NCBI GenBank assembly: GCA_017561105.1
Contig: JAFZDR010000051.1
Coordinates: forward strand, 1-5,852
DNA from: Alistipes sp.
Lineage (GTDB): Bacteria; Bacteroidota; Bacteroidia; Bacteroidales; Rikenellaceae
Direction of reading: 5' to 3'
Length of the DNA stretch: 5,852 nucleotides
In this document: positions 1 through 5,852 of the stretch, one piece after another
How positions within the stretch are numbered: position 1 is the stretch's first letter
How the letters are laid out: each line of letters opens with the position of its first letter
Position numbers and translations under genes: made by a program
Notes under the pieces: generated by a model
Database searches by the model: none
The model's input: the letters and a program-made list of their open reading frames with translations, nothing else
Told to the model about the DNA's origin: nothing

Positions 1-311
1 ACTCGGGCGGCAACTTGATTGGCGAGGAGAAGTGGCTTACAGAGTTCTTGAACGCTGCGGTAGATTGTCGTTTTGTACAGGAGAACAAAGATGGCAAGTC
101 TTATACCTACATTCTCACTAACAACTCGTCATTCGCATACAGATTGCGCCTTGGCACAGCTATATACAACTTGGAGCCATTCCGCTCTTTGAATGTAAAG
201 TGTACACGCGACGAGAAGAGTGGCAAAATCGGCACTCCGACATTTAGCGTAGATAACATGTGGCACCTCGACTATCAGCACCCTGTTATCGAATTTACAA
301 TCGACAAATAA
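1..311 (+). CDS. PHP-domain phosphoesterase paralog, 3' end only (copy A)
   Basis: The reading frame is already open at the left edge (codons from position 3) and ends with TAA at 309-311, so only the last 102 residues are visible. A TTG at position 15 could be mistaken for a start, but the residues before it (SGGN) continue a conserved block found inside the next gene (YSGGNVIGEE). An ungapped hand alignment with the last 102 residues of copy B gives 53 identities, with shared blocks such as VDCRFV and a terminal HPxxxFxIDK. This segment matches the C-terminal accessory domain of the array proteins. The catalytic PHP domain would lie outside the window, so its activity cannot be judged. Copy B starts 19 bases downstream, consistent with a shared transcript. 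It could instead be a lone remnant domain, but the open frame at the edge favours an intact gene. Confidence 0.85.
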   Translation, partial: SGGNLIGEEKWLTEFLNAAVDCRFVQENKDGKSYTYILTNNSSFAYRLRLGTAIYNLEPFRSLNVKCTRDEKSGKIGTPTFSVDNMWHLDYQHPVIEFTIDK

Positions 312-330
312 CCCTTAAAACACCAAATTT

Positions 331-1524
331 ATGAAACGATTAGTTTTATCACTGCTATTCGTAGCATTGTGCTTGACAGGTGTCAATGCTCAGAAGAAGA
401 TACCTCACTCGGTAAGAACTTACAACGAGGTTGCTTCGCGCAGAACCGATATATACATCCCTCAGGTAAATGGATACAATGTATATAAAGGCGACTTCCA
501 TGTTCACACAACCTATTCGGATGGTCGCGTAAACCCTGCAGGCCGAGTAACCGAGGCTTGGATGGATGGTCTTGACATCGTTGCTATCACCGACCACTAC
601 GAGGGTCATCGTGGCGTAAGAAACTTCTTCAAGGTAACTGCTCCGTACAACGAGGATGGCAAGCCTACAAAGTATCTCTCTGCTACAGAGGCAAAGAGCA
701 TAAAGGTTGATTTCAACGCTATTCACCGAGAGGCTGAGAAGCAGCTCGAGAAGAGCGGCTACCCTATGTTGCTTATCAAGGGTTGTGAGATGGCTCGTAA
801 CCCTAAGACTCACGGTCACTTCAACTGCTTGTTCCTCCAAGATCCTAACCCGCTCTACGATCCGGATTTGAAGGTAGCATTCAAGCGCGTACACGAGCAG
901 GGCGGTATCGTTATCCACAACCACCCTTCATACAAGCGTGGCACAACCGACAAGAGCGAGTGGCATGCAGAGGTTTACAAGGAGGGCTTGATCGACGGTA
1001 TAGAGGTAGCAAACGGCTATACCTACTACCCTCTTATGGTAGGTCGTTGTCTTGAGGAGAAACTCACTATGTTCGGTAATACCGACGAGCACGGCTTGAC
1101 TGCTCACAAGTATGCATCGGCTGGCAACCACCGTACAATGACCTTTGTATTTGCAAAGGAGCTCACCGAGAAGGCTGTGAAGGATGCACTCTTGAAGCGT
1201 CGTACACTCGTATATTCGGGCGGTAATGTTATCGGCGAGGAGAATTTGCTCATTGATTTGATCAACGCATCGGTTGATTGCCGCTTTGTAAGAGAGAACA
1301 AGAAGGATGAGACTCGTACATACACCCTCACAAACCTCTCTTCGGTTACATACCGCTTGCGTCGTGGCAAGACTATCTACGAGTTGGAGCCATACCGCAC
1401 TCTCACATGCTCATTTGGTAAGGATAAGAATACCAAGCAGTATCGTGCACCTAAGTTCACTATCGAGAACATGTATCACAGTGACTACAAGCACCCTGCT
1501 GTAACTTTCGAAATCGACAAATAA
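331..1524 (+). CDS. Exported PHP-domain phosphoesterase, Sb-PDE-like (copy B)
   Basis: Probable metal-dependent phosphoesterase acting outside the cytoplasm. A Sec signal peptide spans residues 1-20 (MKR, hydrophobic core, VNA), with Gln21 after cleavage and no lipobox cysteine. The PHP domain covers about residues 50-290. By analogy with YcdX-type PHP enzymes, the metal ligands are His57 and His59 with Asp64 (HVHTTYSDG), His89 (TDH), Glu153 (GCEM), His163 (GHFN), His198 (HNHP), and Asp252 with His254 (TDEH). All nine are present. A C-terminal domain of about 95 residues, probably beta-rich, follows GEE at 302-304. The segment between the TDH and GCEM motifs lacks the RRxE...LKFLKGY stretch shared by copies C and D. 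The ATG at 331 is chosen because the signal peptide begins there; the leader is A-rich without a Shine-Dalgarno motif, as is usual in Bacteroidota. Sb-PDE / CehA-McbA-like membership is from motif memory; the substrate is unknown. Confidence 0.9.
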   Translation: MKRLVLSLLFVALCLTGVNAQKKIPHSVRTYNEVASRRTDIYIPQVNGYNVYKGDFHVHTTYSDGRVNPAGRVTEAWMDGLDIVAITDHYEGHRGVRNFFKVTAPYNEDGKPTKYLSATEAKSIKVDFNAIHREAEKQLEKSGYPMLLIKGCEMARNPKTHGHFNCLFLQDPNPLYDPDLKVAFKRVHEQGGIVIHNHPSYKRGTTDKSEWHAEVYKEGLIDGIEVANGYTYYPLMVGRCLEEKLTMFGNTDEHGLTAHKYASAGNHRTMTFVFAKELTEKAVKDALLKRRTLVYSGGNVIGEENLLIDLINASVDCRFVRENKKDETRTYTLTNLSSVTYRLRRGKTIYELEPYRTLTCSFGKDKNTKQYRAPKFTIENMYHSDYKHPAVTFEIDK

Positions 1525-1551
1525 ATCTAACAAAAAATTACAACTATCACT

Positions 1552-2736
1552 ATGAAAAGAGTATTATTTGCAGCACTGCTCCTTATCTTTGGAGTTGGTA
1601 TGCATAGCACAAGTGTTGCCGGTCCACACGCATCGATTAGATTGTATAACAATGCGCCGACCAGAACACACTTCGTATTGCCAGGCATTAACGGTTTGAA
1701 CTGCTATACTGCAGATCTCCATGTTCACACAATGTTCTCGGATGGCTCGGTTACTCCTGACGAGCGCGTAAAGGAGGCTTGGATCGACGGACTCGATATT
1801 ATGGCTATCACCGACCATATCGAAACTCGTCGTCGCGAGCGCGAAATGCTCAAATTCTTGAAGGGCTACTCGCCTGACAAGAGCGGTTTCGAGCCAATCA
1901 ACACCCGTTGTTCTCGTGGTGTTCACGCCGATGAGCGCGGTATCGTTTCGGACTTAAACTTCTCGGCAGAGTTGGCTCTCAAGGCTGCAGCAAGCTACCC
2001 TGAGCTCACAATCATCAAGGGTGCTGAGATTTCGCGCGAGCCTGTACATATCGGCCACTACTGCGCACTCTTCACCACCGACAACAACAAAATCTACTCG
2101 ACTGACGATGCTCAGGCTATCCGCAATGCACGCGCACAGGGTGCTATCATCACCCACAACCACCCGGGTTGGGAGCGCAAGTCGAGCGACTACACCGAGT
2201 TTGAGAAGAAGATCTACGCTGAGGGTTTGATCGATGGTATCGAGGTTTCCAATGGTCGTAACTTCTACCCTGAGATCGTTCGTCGCGCCGTTAAGAAGAA
2301 GTTGTATATGGTTTCGGCTACCGATATCCACGCAACTACTGCAAGCATCTTCGGCAAGCAGAACTTCTACCGCGATATGACCCTCATCTTCGCCAAGGAT
2401 AAGAGCGAGAAGGAGTTGCGCAAGGCTCTCTTGTCGCAAAAGACTCTTGGCTACTGCGGTGGTTACATCATCGGTGAGGAGTCGCTTTTGGCAAAGTTCT
2501 TCCAGGCATCGGTATCTGCTACATATGCAAGCTCAACCAAGAAGAAGACCTCTATTTCGCTCACCAACCACACATCGTTCGATTACAAATTGACACACAA
2601 TGGTCGTGAGATTATCTTGCCTGCATTCCAGACAGTATTGGTTTCGTTGTCGGGCAAGAAGGCGGTTTTCTCGGTAGAGAATATGTTCCATATGGACACC
2701 AAGCATCCAATTGTTGAACTCAAGATTAACAAATAA
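1552..2736 (+). CDS. Exported PHP-domain phosphoesterase, Sb-PDE-like (copy C)
   Basis: The second complete paralog, 394 residues. The signal peptide is longer and less typical than in its neighbours; the likely cleavage is after SVA (residues 21-23), leaving Gly24 where copies B and D have Gln. The nine PHP ligands are intact: His57, His59, Asp64 (HVHTMFSDG), His89 (TDH), Glu159 (GAEI), His169 (IGHY), His204 (HNHP), Asp258 and His260 (TDIH). The segment at about 107-155, between the second and third motifs, is unlike copy B in sequence and length. The LKFLKGY motif (residues 100-106) is shared with copy D. Across the 60 residues from NGLN to LKGY I count 39 identities with D and 34 with B. 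The C-terminal domain ends in NMFHMDTKHP, echoing copies A and B. The gap after copy B is 27 A-rich bases, and copy D begins 5 bases after the stop codon, so co-transcription is likely. Substrate unknown. Confidence 0.9.
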   Translation: MKRVLFAALLLIFGVGMHSTSVAGPHASIRLYNNAPTRTHFVLPGINGLNCYTADLHVHTMFSDGSVTPDERVKEAWIDGLDIMAITDHIETRRREREMLKFLKGYSPDKSGFEPINTRCSRGVHADERGIVSDLNFSAELALKAAASYPELTIIKGAEISREPVHIGHYCALFTTDNNKIYSTDDAQAIRNARAQGAIITHNHPGWERKSSDYTEFEKKIYAEGLIDGIEVSNGRNFYPEIVRRAVKKKLYMVSATDIHATTASIFGKQNFYRDMTLIFAKDKSEKELRKALLSQKTLGYCGGYIIGEESLLAKFFQASVSATYASSTKKKTSISLTNHTSFDYKLTHNGREIILPAFQTVLVSLSGKKAVFSVENMFHMDTKHPIVELKINK

Positions 2737-2741
2737 TATCC

Positions 2742-3938
2742 ATGAAAAGATTATTTTTAGTTTTAGCATTGGTAGCGTTTGCTATTACCAATGTTGCCGC
2801 TCAGAAGCGTATTCCCGAGACAGTAAACCTCCTTCCAAACACACAGCGCCGTGTTGAGATTATCCTTCCGCAGGTGAATGGAATGAATGTCTATAAGGCT
2901 GACCTCCACACCCACTCTATCTACTCGGATGCAGAGCTCACACCTGAGCAGCGTGTTCGCGAGGCTTGGTTGGATGGTCTTGACATCTTTGCAATGACCG
3001 ACCATGTCGAGTATCGTCGTCACGAGCCTAATATGCTCAAGTTCTTGAAGGGCTATAACGATGGCAAGGCAAAGAAGGCTATCAACTACAATGTTATCCG
3101 CAAGGCAGCTACCGAGGAGGGCATCAAGGCTGATCTCAACCTCCCTACACAGCTCGCACAGAAGGCTGCAAAGGCGTATGGTGAGGCTATGTTGATTATT
3201 CCGGCTTGTGAGATCACTCGTGAGCCTAAGACTATCGGCCACTTCAACGCTCTCTTCACTACCGACAACAACGCAATCTACGATATTGACCCTATGCAGT
3301 CGTTGCGTAATGCACGCAAGCAGGGCGCGCTCATCACCCAGAACCATCCGGGTTGGAGCCGCAAGAACTGCAACATCACCGAGTTCGAGCAGGCAGCTTT
3401 CGATGAGGGTTTGATCGATGGAGTTGAGATTATGAACGGTATTTCGTTCTATCCAAAGGCTATGCAGCGTTGCATCGACAAGAAGCTCTACATGTTGGCT
3501 TGTACCGATGTTCACGGCTTGACAAGCACTTATCGCAACTGTGGCGTATTCCGTACAATGACCTTTATCTTCGCAAAGGAGAATACTTCGAAGGCTATTC
3601 GCAAGGCTCTCGAGAAGCGCCAGACACTCGCATATAGCGCCGGCCATATCGCTGGTGAGAGCGCGTTGTTGCAGGAGTTCTTCAAGGCTTCGGTTAACTG
3701 CAAGCTTCTCGCTCATGGCAAAAAGGGCTCTTCATACGCTCTTACCAACACCACTTCGATTGGTTACAAGTTGCGTGTAGGTCGAAGCACATTGGAGTTG
3801 CCTCCATTCCAGACTATTACTATCAATGTTGGTTTGGATAAGGAAGGCAAGCACAAGGATGTTGTATTACATGTTGCAAATATGTGGGAGGTGGGTTACA
3901 AGAACCCTAAGATCGTTTACAAGGCTGCAAAGAAGTAG
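2742..3938 (+). CDS. Exported PHP-domain phosphoesterase, Sb-PDE-like (copy D)
   Basis: The last paralog of the array, 398 residues. The signal peptide is residues 1-20, ending VAA, with Gln21 as the predicted mature N-terminus. The PHP ligands are His56, His58, Asp63, His88, Glu157, His167, His202, Asp256 and His258, all conserved. Two positions beside the metal site differ from copies B and C. The Gly after the first Asp is Ala64 (YSDA rather than YSDG or FSDG), and the His two residues before the ligand His202 is Gln200 (QNHPGW against HNHPGW in C and HNHPS in B). These may tune substrate binding rather than abolish catalysis. The C-terminal domain is the most diverged of the four, ending in Lys-rich KAAKK instead of the IDK or INK ends of the others. 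The start lies 5 bases after the stop codon of copy C, which suggests translational coupling. A terminator hairpin follows the stop. Substrate unknown. Confidence 0.9.
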   Translation: MKRLFLVLALVAFAITNVAAQKRIPETVNLLPNTQRRVEIILPQVNGMNVYKADLHTHSIYSDAELTPEQRVREAWLDGLDIFAMTDHVEYRRHEPNMLKFLKGYNDGKAKKAINYNVIRKAATEEGIKADLNLPTQLAQKAAKAYGEAMLIIPACEITREPKTIGHFNALFTTDNNAIYDIDPMQSLRNARKQGALITQNHPGWSRKNCNITEFEQAAFDEGLIDGVEIMNGISFYPKAMQRCIDKKLYMLACTDVHGLTSTYRNCGVFRTMTFIFAKENTSKAIRKALEKRQTLAYSAGHIAGESALLQEFFKASVNCKLLAHGKKGSSYALTNTTSIGYKLRVGRSTLELPPFQTITINVGLDKEGKHKDVVLHVANMWEVGYKNPKIVYKAAKK

Positions 3939-3959
3939 TCTGCGACAACCCCAAAATAG

Positions 3960-3991
3960 AAAGATGGATGTTTCTCAACATCCATCTTTTT
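3960..3991. terminator. Bidirectional intrinsic terminator between convergent genes
   Basis: Bases 3960-3972 (AAAGATGGATGTT) pair perfectly with 3977-3989 (AACATCCATCTTT), giving a 13-bp stem around a TCTC loop. On the + strand the descending arm runs into five T's (3987-3991), ending the PHP array transcript 21 bases after its stop codon at 3938. On the minus strand the stem is followed by a U-rich TTTCTATTTT, so it can also end the opposing transcript. The TAA stop codon of the minus-strand AlkD-like gene (3990-3992) touches the stem, so the two convergent genes share one compact terminator. Confidence 0.8.
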
Positions 3992-4607
3992 ATTCTACTC
4001 TCCATGCAACCTCTTCACGAAGAAGATGTGCCGTAGGGTTATCGGGTAATCGATCGAGCAGCTGCTGTACCGCCTCGTCCGAGAGGTTTATTGCAAGTGC
4101 CGTTGCTCCCTGCGCTACAAGGCGATTATCCGAAAAGTTTGACACTGCCGAGAGAATTGCATCGATAGAGATTGCTCCCTCTACCCCACCATTGCGAGCT
4201 GCCGAGAGGAGTGCGCAATAAGCCAACAAGGCGTTATCCGATGCACACCACGCAGCAAGCAACTCCGCAATGCAGGATACCCTACTGAGCAGGGCATGTG
4301 ATGCCTGCTCGGCAACCTCGGAGTTGATAATGCCCGAAGCCCACAAATCTAAGTCAGAGACTTTCACCTGCTCGGCATCGGCAATCCACAACGCCACAAG
4401 GCGCACCTCGCGGATACTCTGCGTATAGAAATACTCGGCTAAAGTGTGATCGGTGCCAATTTCGCGAGCAAGGTTGCGAATGGCATATATCTGCACGCCG
4501 TAGTTGCGCTCGTAGTCAGCACCAAAGTAGCGCATCGTATCGAGTGCAGCTCCATTCATCTCCATGCGAAGACGATAGAGAAGAAGGCGTTTCTTCTGCT
4601 CCAACAT
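3990..4607 (-). CDS. AlkD-like HEAT-repeat DNA alkylation repair protein
   Basis: Predicted cytoplasmic protein of 205 residues, all-helical, without a signal peptide. It resembles the DNA alkylation repair (AlkD-like) family, HEAT-like solenoids that remove positively charged alkylated bases such as 3-methyladenine and 7-methylguanine. The family resemblance rests on residues 36-51 (YGVQIYAIRNLAREIG), residues 66-80 (REVRLVALWIADAEQ) and repeated amphipathic helices. It is somewhat shorter than typical AlkD proteins, which I recall as about 230-240 residues. I do not see the Trp-Asp-x-x-Asp-like motif that carries the catalytic Asp; the nearest candidate, DLDLWASGI (residues 85-93), lacks an Asp at the expected place. 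It may therefore bind DNA or have another role rather than act as a glycosylase. The ATG at 4605-4607 follows the stop codon of the DUF4831 gene by one base (TAGTATG), implying translational coupling. Confidence 0.7.
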   Translation of the reverse strand: MLEQKKRLLLYRLRMEMNGAALDTMRYFGADYERNYGVQIYAIRNLAREIGTDHTLAEYFYTQSIREVRLVALWIADAEQVKVSDLDLWASGIINSEVAEQASHALLSRVSCIAELLAAWCASDNALLAYCALLSAARNGGVEGAISIDAILSAVSNFSDNRLVAQGATALAINLSDEAVQQLLDRLPDNPTAHLLREEVAWRVE

Positions 4608-4608
4608 A

Positions 4609-5466
4609 CTATTTAATAGGGAGTGCTGTTACGCTCTTGCCATACAACGGAGAGGCGAACTCGACTGTATCCATCAATGTTGCCTCGCCAATAAGCGAGC
4701 ACTTCGACTGCGGAACAATCAGATACTCTGCCGACACCTTATCCTTCGGGCCAAGTGGCAACAAGATATCACTATACGCCTTGTGAGGTGCTGTTTCGAC
4801 CTTCACAACGATAGGCTTACCCGACAAATCATCTACGGCAACAATGCCCATATCATCGCTGAAACGGCATACCATATACTCGTTCTTATCGGGTGTTATT
4901 GTAATATCAAATGTATAGACCTTCTCGGTAACGCTCTTTGCACCATAGAACATATCAAGGCACTCCTTCTCGATGCGGGCGATCTCGTCGAGAGCAGCCT
5001 TCAAGCCTGCGCCAAAGACATTCTCGCCTGCCTCACCGGTGATCAAATCAAGGCGATGCTTGCGCAATGAGAATATCATCTCTGCGGTCGAAGCAGCCTG
5101 CTCCTCATTTGTCTCAACCTTTGCCGACACTCTGTTCGACGGCAATGGCAAAACATAAGGCTCCTGAGCAACTGCAACCGGCTGTTTCTCGGCAGCACCA
5201 AGTGCCAACTTACCATCCAACAACTCTATCGATGAATACTCCGAGAGGGTTGCACGCTTACCAAGGTACTTCTGCGCATAACGAGCATAGATACCCGGTG
5301 TAAAGTGCTCTGTTGCAACACGAAGTGTTACATTTACAACCACAGGCTCAGCCTCGGTTACTACGGCAACACCATTCTTAAGGTAGAGTCCCGCCTTTGT
5401 TATATTCTGTGCTACGGCTATTGTCGCGAACGAAACAACGACCAAAATTGCAAATAATCTCTTCAT
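4609..5466 (-). CDS. Secreted DUF4831 family protein
   Basis: An exported protein of unknown function, 285 residues. The signal peptide is residues 1-19 (MKRLF start, hydrophobic core, AVA), with Gln20 after cleavage and no lipobox cysteine. It matches my memory of DUF4831, a Bacteroidales family. The recognisable segments are FTPGIYARYAQKYLG at 55-69, a central helix with STAEMIFSLRKHRLDLITGE at 126-145, and FYG at 173-175 before a beta-rich C-terminal half. It is shorter than the roughly 340-residue members I recall, mainly because the segment between the first and second blocks is brief. The MKR start at 5464-5466 is chosen because it opens the signal peptide. A predicted promoter lies just upstream, and the AlkD-like gene follows one base after the TAG stop codon, so the two are likely co-transcribed. 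No enzymatic motif was recognised. Confidence 0.8.
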   Translation of the reverse strand: MKRLFAILVVVSFATIAVAQNITKAGLYLKNGVAVVTEAEPVVVNVTLRVATEHFTPGIYARYAQKYLGKRATLSEYSSIELLDGKLALGAAEKQPVAVAQEPYVLPLPSNRVSAKVETNEEQAASTAEMIFSLRKHRLDLITGEAGENVFGAGLKAALDEIARIEKECLDMFYGAKSVTEKVYTFDITITPDKNEYMVCRFSDDMGIVAVDDLSGKPIVVKVETAPHKAYSDILLPLGPKDKVSAEYLIVPQSKCSLIGEATLMDTVEFASPLYGKSVTALPIK

Positions 5467-5486
5467 AAATCTTCGGTTTTATGCTA

Positions 5487-5518
5487 CGAAGGTACGACTT
5501 TTCCGTATGATTATCAAA
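5487..5518 (-). promoter_or_regulatory. Predicted Bacteroidota-type promoter for the DUF4831-alkD-like pair
   Basis: On the minus strand a TTTG (5518-5515) is followed after 20 bases by TACCTTCG (5494-5487), one mismatch from the Bacteroidota -7 element TAnnTTTG. The family spacing is about 19-21 bases. The start codon at 5466 lies 20 bases beyond the -7 element, which implies a 5' leader of about 15 bases. The -33 box overlaps the trmN6 stop codon (TGA, 5516-5514). The call rests on pattern matching alone. Confidence 0.55.
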
Positions 5519-5852
5519 ATTTAAGGTAAAAATCTTTGGTTAGCGCGCGATACTCATCGGTATAGTCGCCTCGTTGAGCCTTCTCGATTGTGATATTTTC
5601 GATGGCAAACTCCTCGTTTTTGCTCCTCGCAAACTCCGCCATTACGCGCTTTACGGCCGCACCCGTTGTGGGGTGCATATCGCATCGGCGAACAATGTGC
5701 AATCGTGTGATTGCGAGATATTTATCAAACTCTGCAGTAGGCAAAATTAAGGCAAATCGGCCACTATCGGCAAGCAGACGGCACACTGCCCTATCCAGCT
5801 CCTCGAAGGTTAAATCTTGCGTATGACGCGCCGTTGTGCGCTTTGCATCGGG
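5514..5852 (-). CDS. trmN6: tRNA1(Val) (adenine(37)-N6)-methyltransferase, C-terminal part
   Basis: The last 112 residues of a Rossmann-type methyltransferase that uses S-adenosylmethionine to methylate N6 of A37 in tRNA1(Val) (YfiC / TrmN6 family, cytoplasmic). The frame is open to the right edge. An internal GTG at 5786 is not the start, because family-like sequence continues upstream of it: PDAKRTTARHTQDLTFEELD opens the visible part and corresponds to the stretch just after the catalytic NPPY motif, which would lie just outside the window. Further support comes from GRFALILPTAEFDKYL, the VKRVMAEFAR strand and the end YTDEYRALTKDFYLKF, which I recall as characteristic of Bacteroidales TrmN6. 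The gene ends in tandem in-frame stops, TGA then TAA (5516-5511). The predicted promoter of the next gene overlaps that end, so the downstream pair can be expressed independently of trmN6. Confidence 0.82.
   Translation of the reverse strand, partial: PDAKRTTARHTQDLTFEELDRAVCRLLADSGRFALILPTAEFDKYLAITRLHIVRRCDMHPTTGAAVKRVMAEFARSKNEEFAIENITIEKAQRGDYTDEYRALTKDFYLKF

Larger units (their letters stand above)
1..3938 (+). repeat. Tandem array of four PHP phosphoesterase paralogs (probable operon)
   Basis: Four head-to-tail copies of one gene family lie on the same strand with gaps of 19, 27 and 5 bases. No hairpin with a T tract separates them, so they are probably co-transcribed. Similarity is mainly at the protein level. 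Only short exact DNA matches were noticed, such as a 17-base match between copies C (from 2220) and D (from 3405) in the segment coding EGLIDG, and a 16-base match between B (from 1131) and D (from 3552) coding RTMTF. The duplications therefore look old rather than recent. Copies A and B are close in the C-terminal domain; C and D are close in the first half of the PHP domain. More copies may lie to the left of the window. Confidence 0.85.

Noticed and set aside
15..311. A stand-alone 98-residue gene starting at TTG 15
   Set aside because: The frame is open to the window edge and the residues before the TTG continue the conserved SGGN block seen inside copy B, so this is the 3' end of a longer gene.
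1525..1551. Possible promoter or terminator between copies B and C
   Set aside because: The 27 bases are A-rich with neither a TTTG / TAnnTTTG pair nor an inverted repeat, so this looks like an ordinary intra-operon leader.
2763..3716. A 317-codon open frame on the minus strand, antisense to copy D
   Set aside because: It is exactly in codon register with copy D, so it only reflects that copy D avoids TTA, CTA and TCA codons. The translation is Leu/Ser/Val-rich without a recognisable domain. Similar in-register antisense frames lie opposite copy B (355-924) and copy C (1954-2439), which shows a common codon-bias cause.
4544..5303. Several + strand open frames of 61-95 codons opposite the DUF4831 gene and the start of the AlkD-like gene
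   Set aside because: They overlap one another and well-supported minus-strand genes, have no recognisable domains and lack plausible leaders.
5471..5491. Small inverted repeat CTTCG/CGAAG between the trmN6 and DUF4831 genes
   Set aside because: It has a 5-bp stem and an 11-base loop, with no T tract on the useful side, and it overlaps the predicted -7 element. It is too weak to call a terminator or operator.
5514..5786. A 90-residue gene starting at GTG 5786
   Set aside because: TrmN6-like sequence continues in frame from 5786 to the right edge (ARHT, FEELD), so the GTG is an internal Val codon.

Overview
The window suggests a member of the Bacteroidales (Bacteroidota), probably a gut or host-associated lineage. 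The clues are a DUF4831-type secreted protein, Sec signal peptides starting MKR with Gln directly after the predicted cleavage site, short A/T-rich gene leaders without a Shine-Dalgarno motif, and a promoter close to the Bacteroidota TTTG / TAnnTTTG pattern. I cannot assign a genus.

Positions 1-3938 (+ strand) hold a tandem array of at least four paralogous genes for exported PHP-domain metallophosphoesterases. The first (1-311) is only a 3' end, cut by the window edge. The next three (331-1524, 1552-2736, 2742-3938) are complete, at 397, 394 and 398 residues. Gaps of 19, 27 and 5 bases and the absence of any terminator between them point to one operon whose promoter lies to the left of the window. 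Each complete protein has a signal peptide, a PHP catalytic domain with all nine expected metal ligands, and a C-terminal domain of about 95 residues. They resemble the Sb-PDE / CehA-McbA-like branch of the PHP superfamily. The natural substrate is unknown.

A 13-bp hairpin at 3960-3989 separates the array from a convergent minus-strand group and probably ends transcription from both sides.

The minus-strand group, read right to left, starts with the 3' end of trmN6 (tRNA1(Val) A37 N6-methyltransferase; 5514-5852, cut by the window edge). A predicted promoter then overlaps the trmN6 stop codon. It would drive a secreted DUF4831 protein (4609-5466) and, one base further on, a HEAT-repeat AlkD-like DNA alkylation repair protein (3990-4607). 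These three genes have no evident link to the phosphoesterase array beyond adjacency.

The most interesting feature is the PHP array: several exported paralogs with intact active sites but divergent substrate-facing segments, which suggests a family diversifying on a set of related extracytoplasmic phosphoesters. No RNA genes, insertion sequences, CRISPR arrays or prophage genes were seen, and no stretch over 300 bases lacks a gene.
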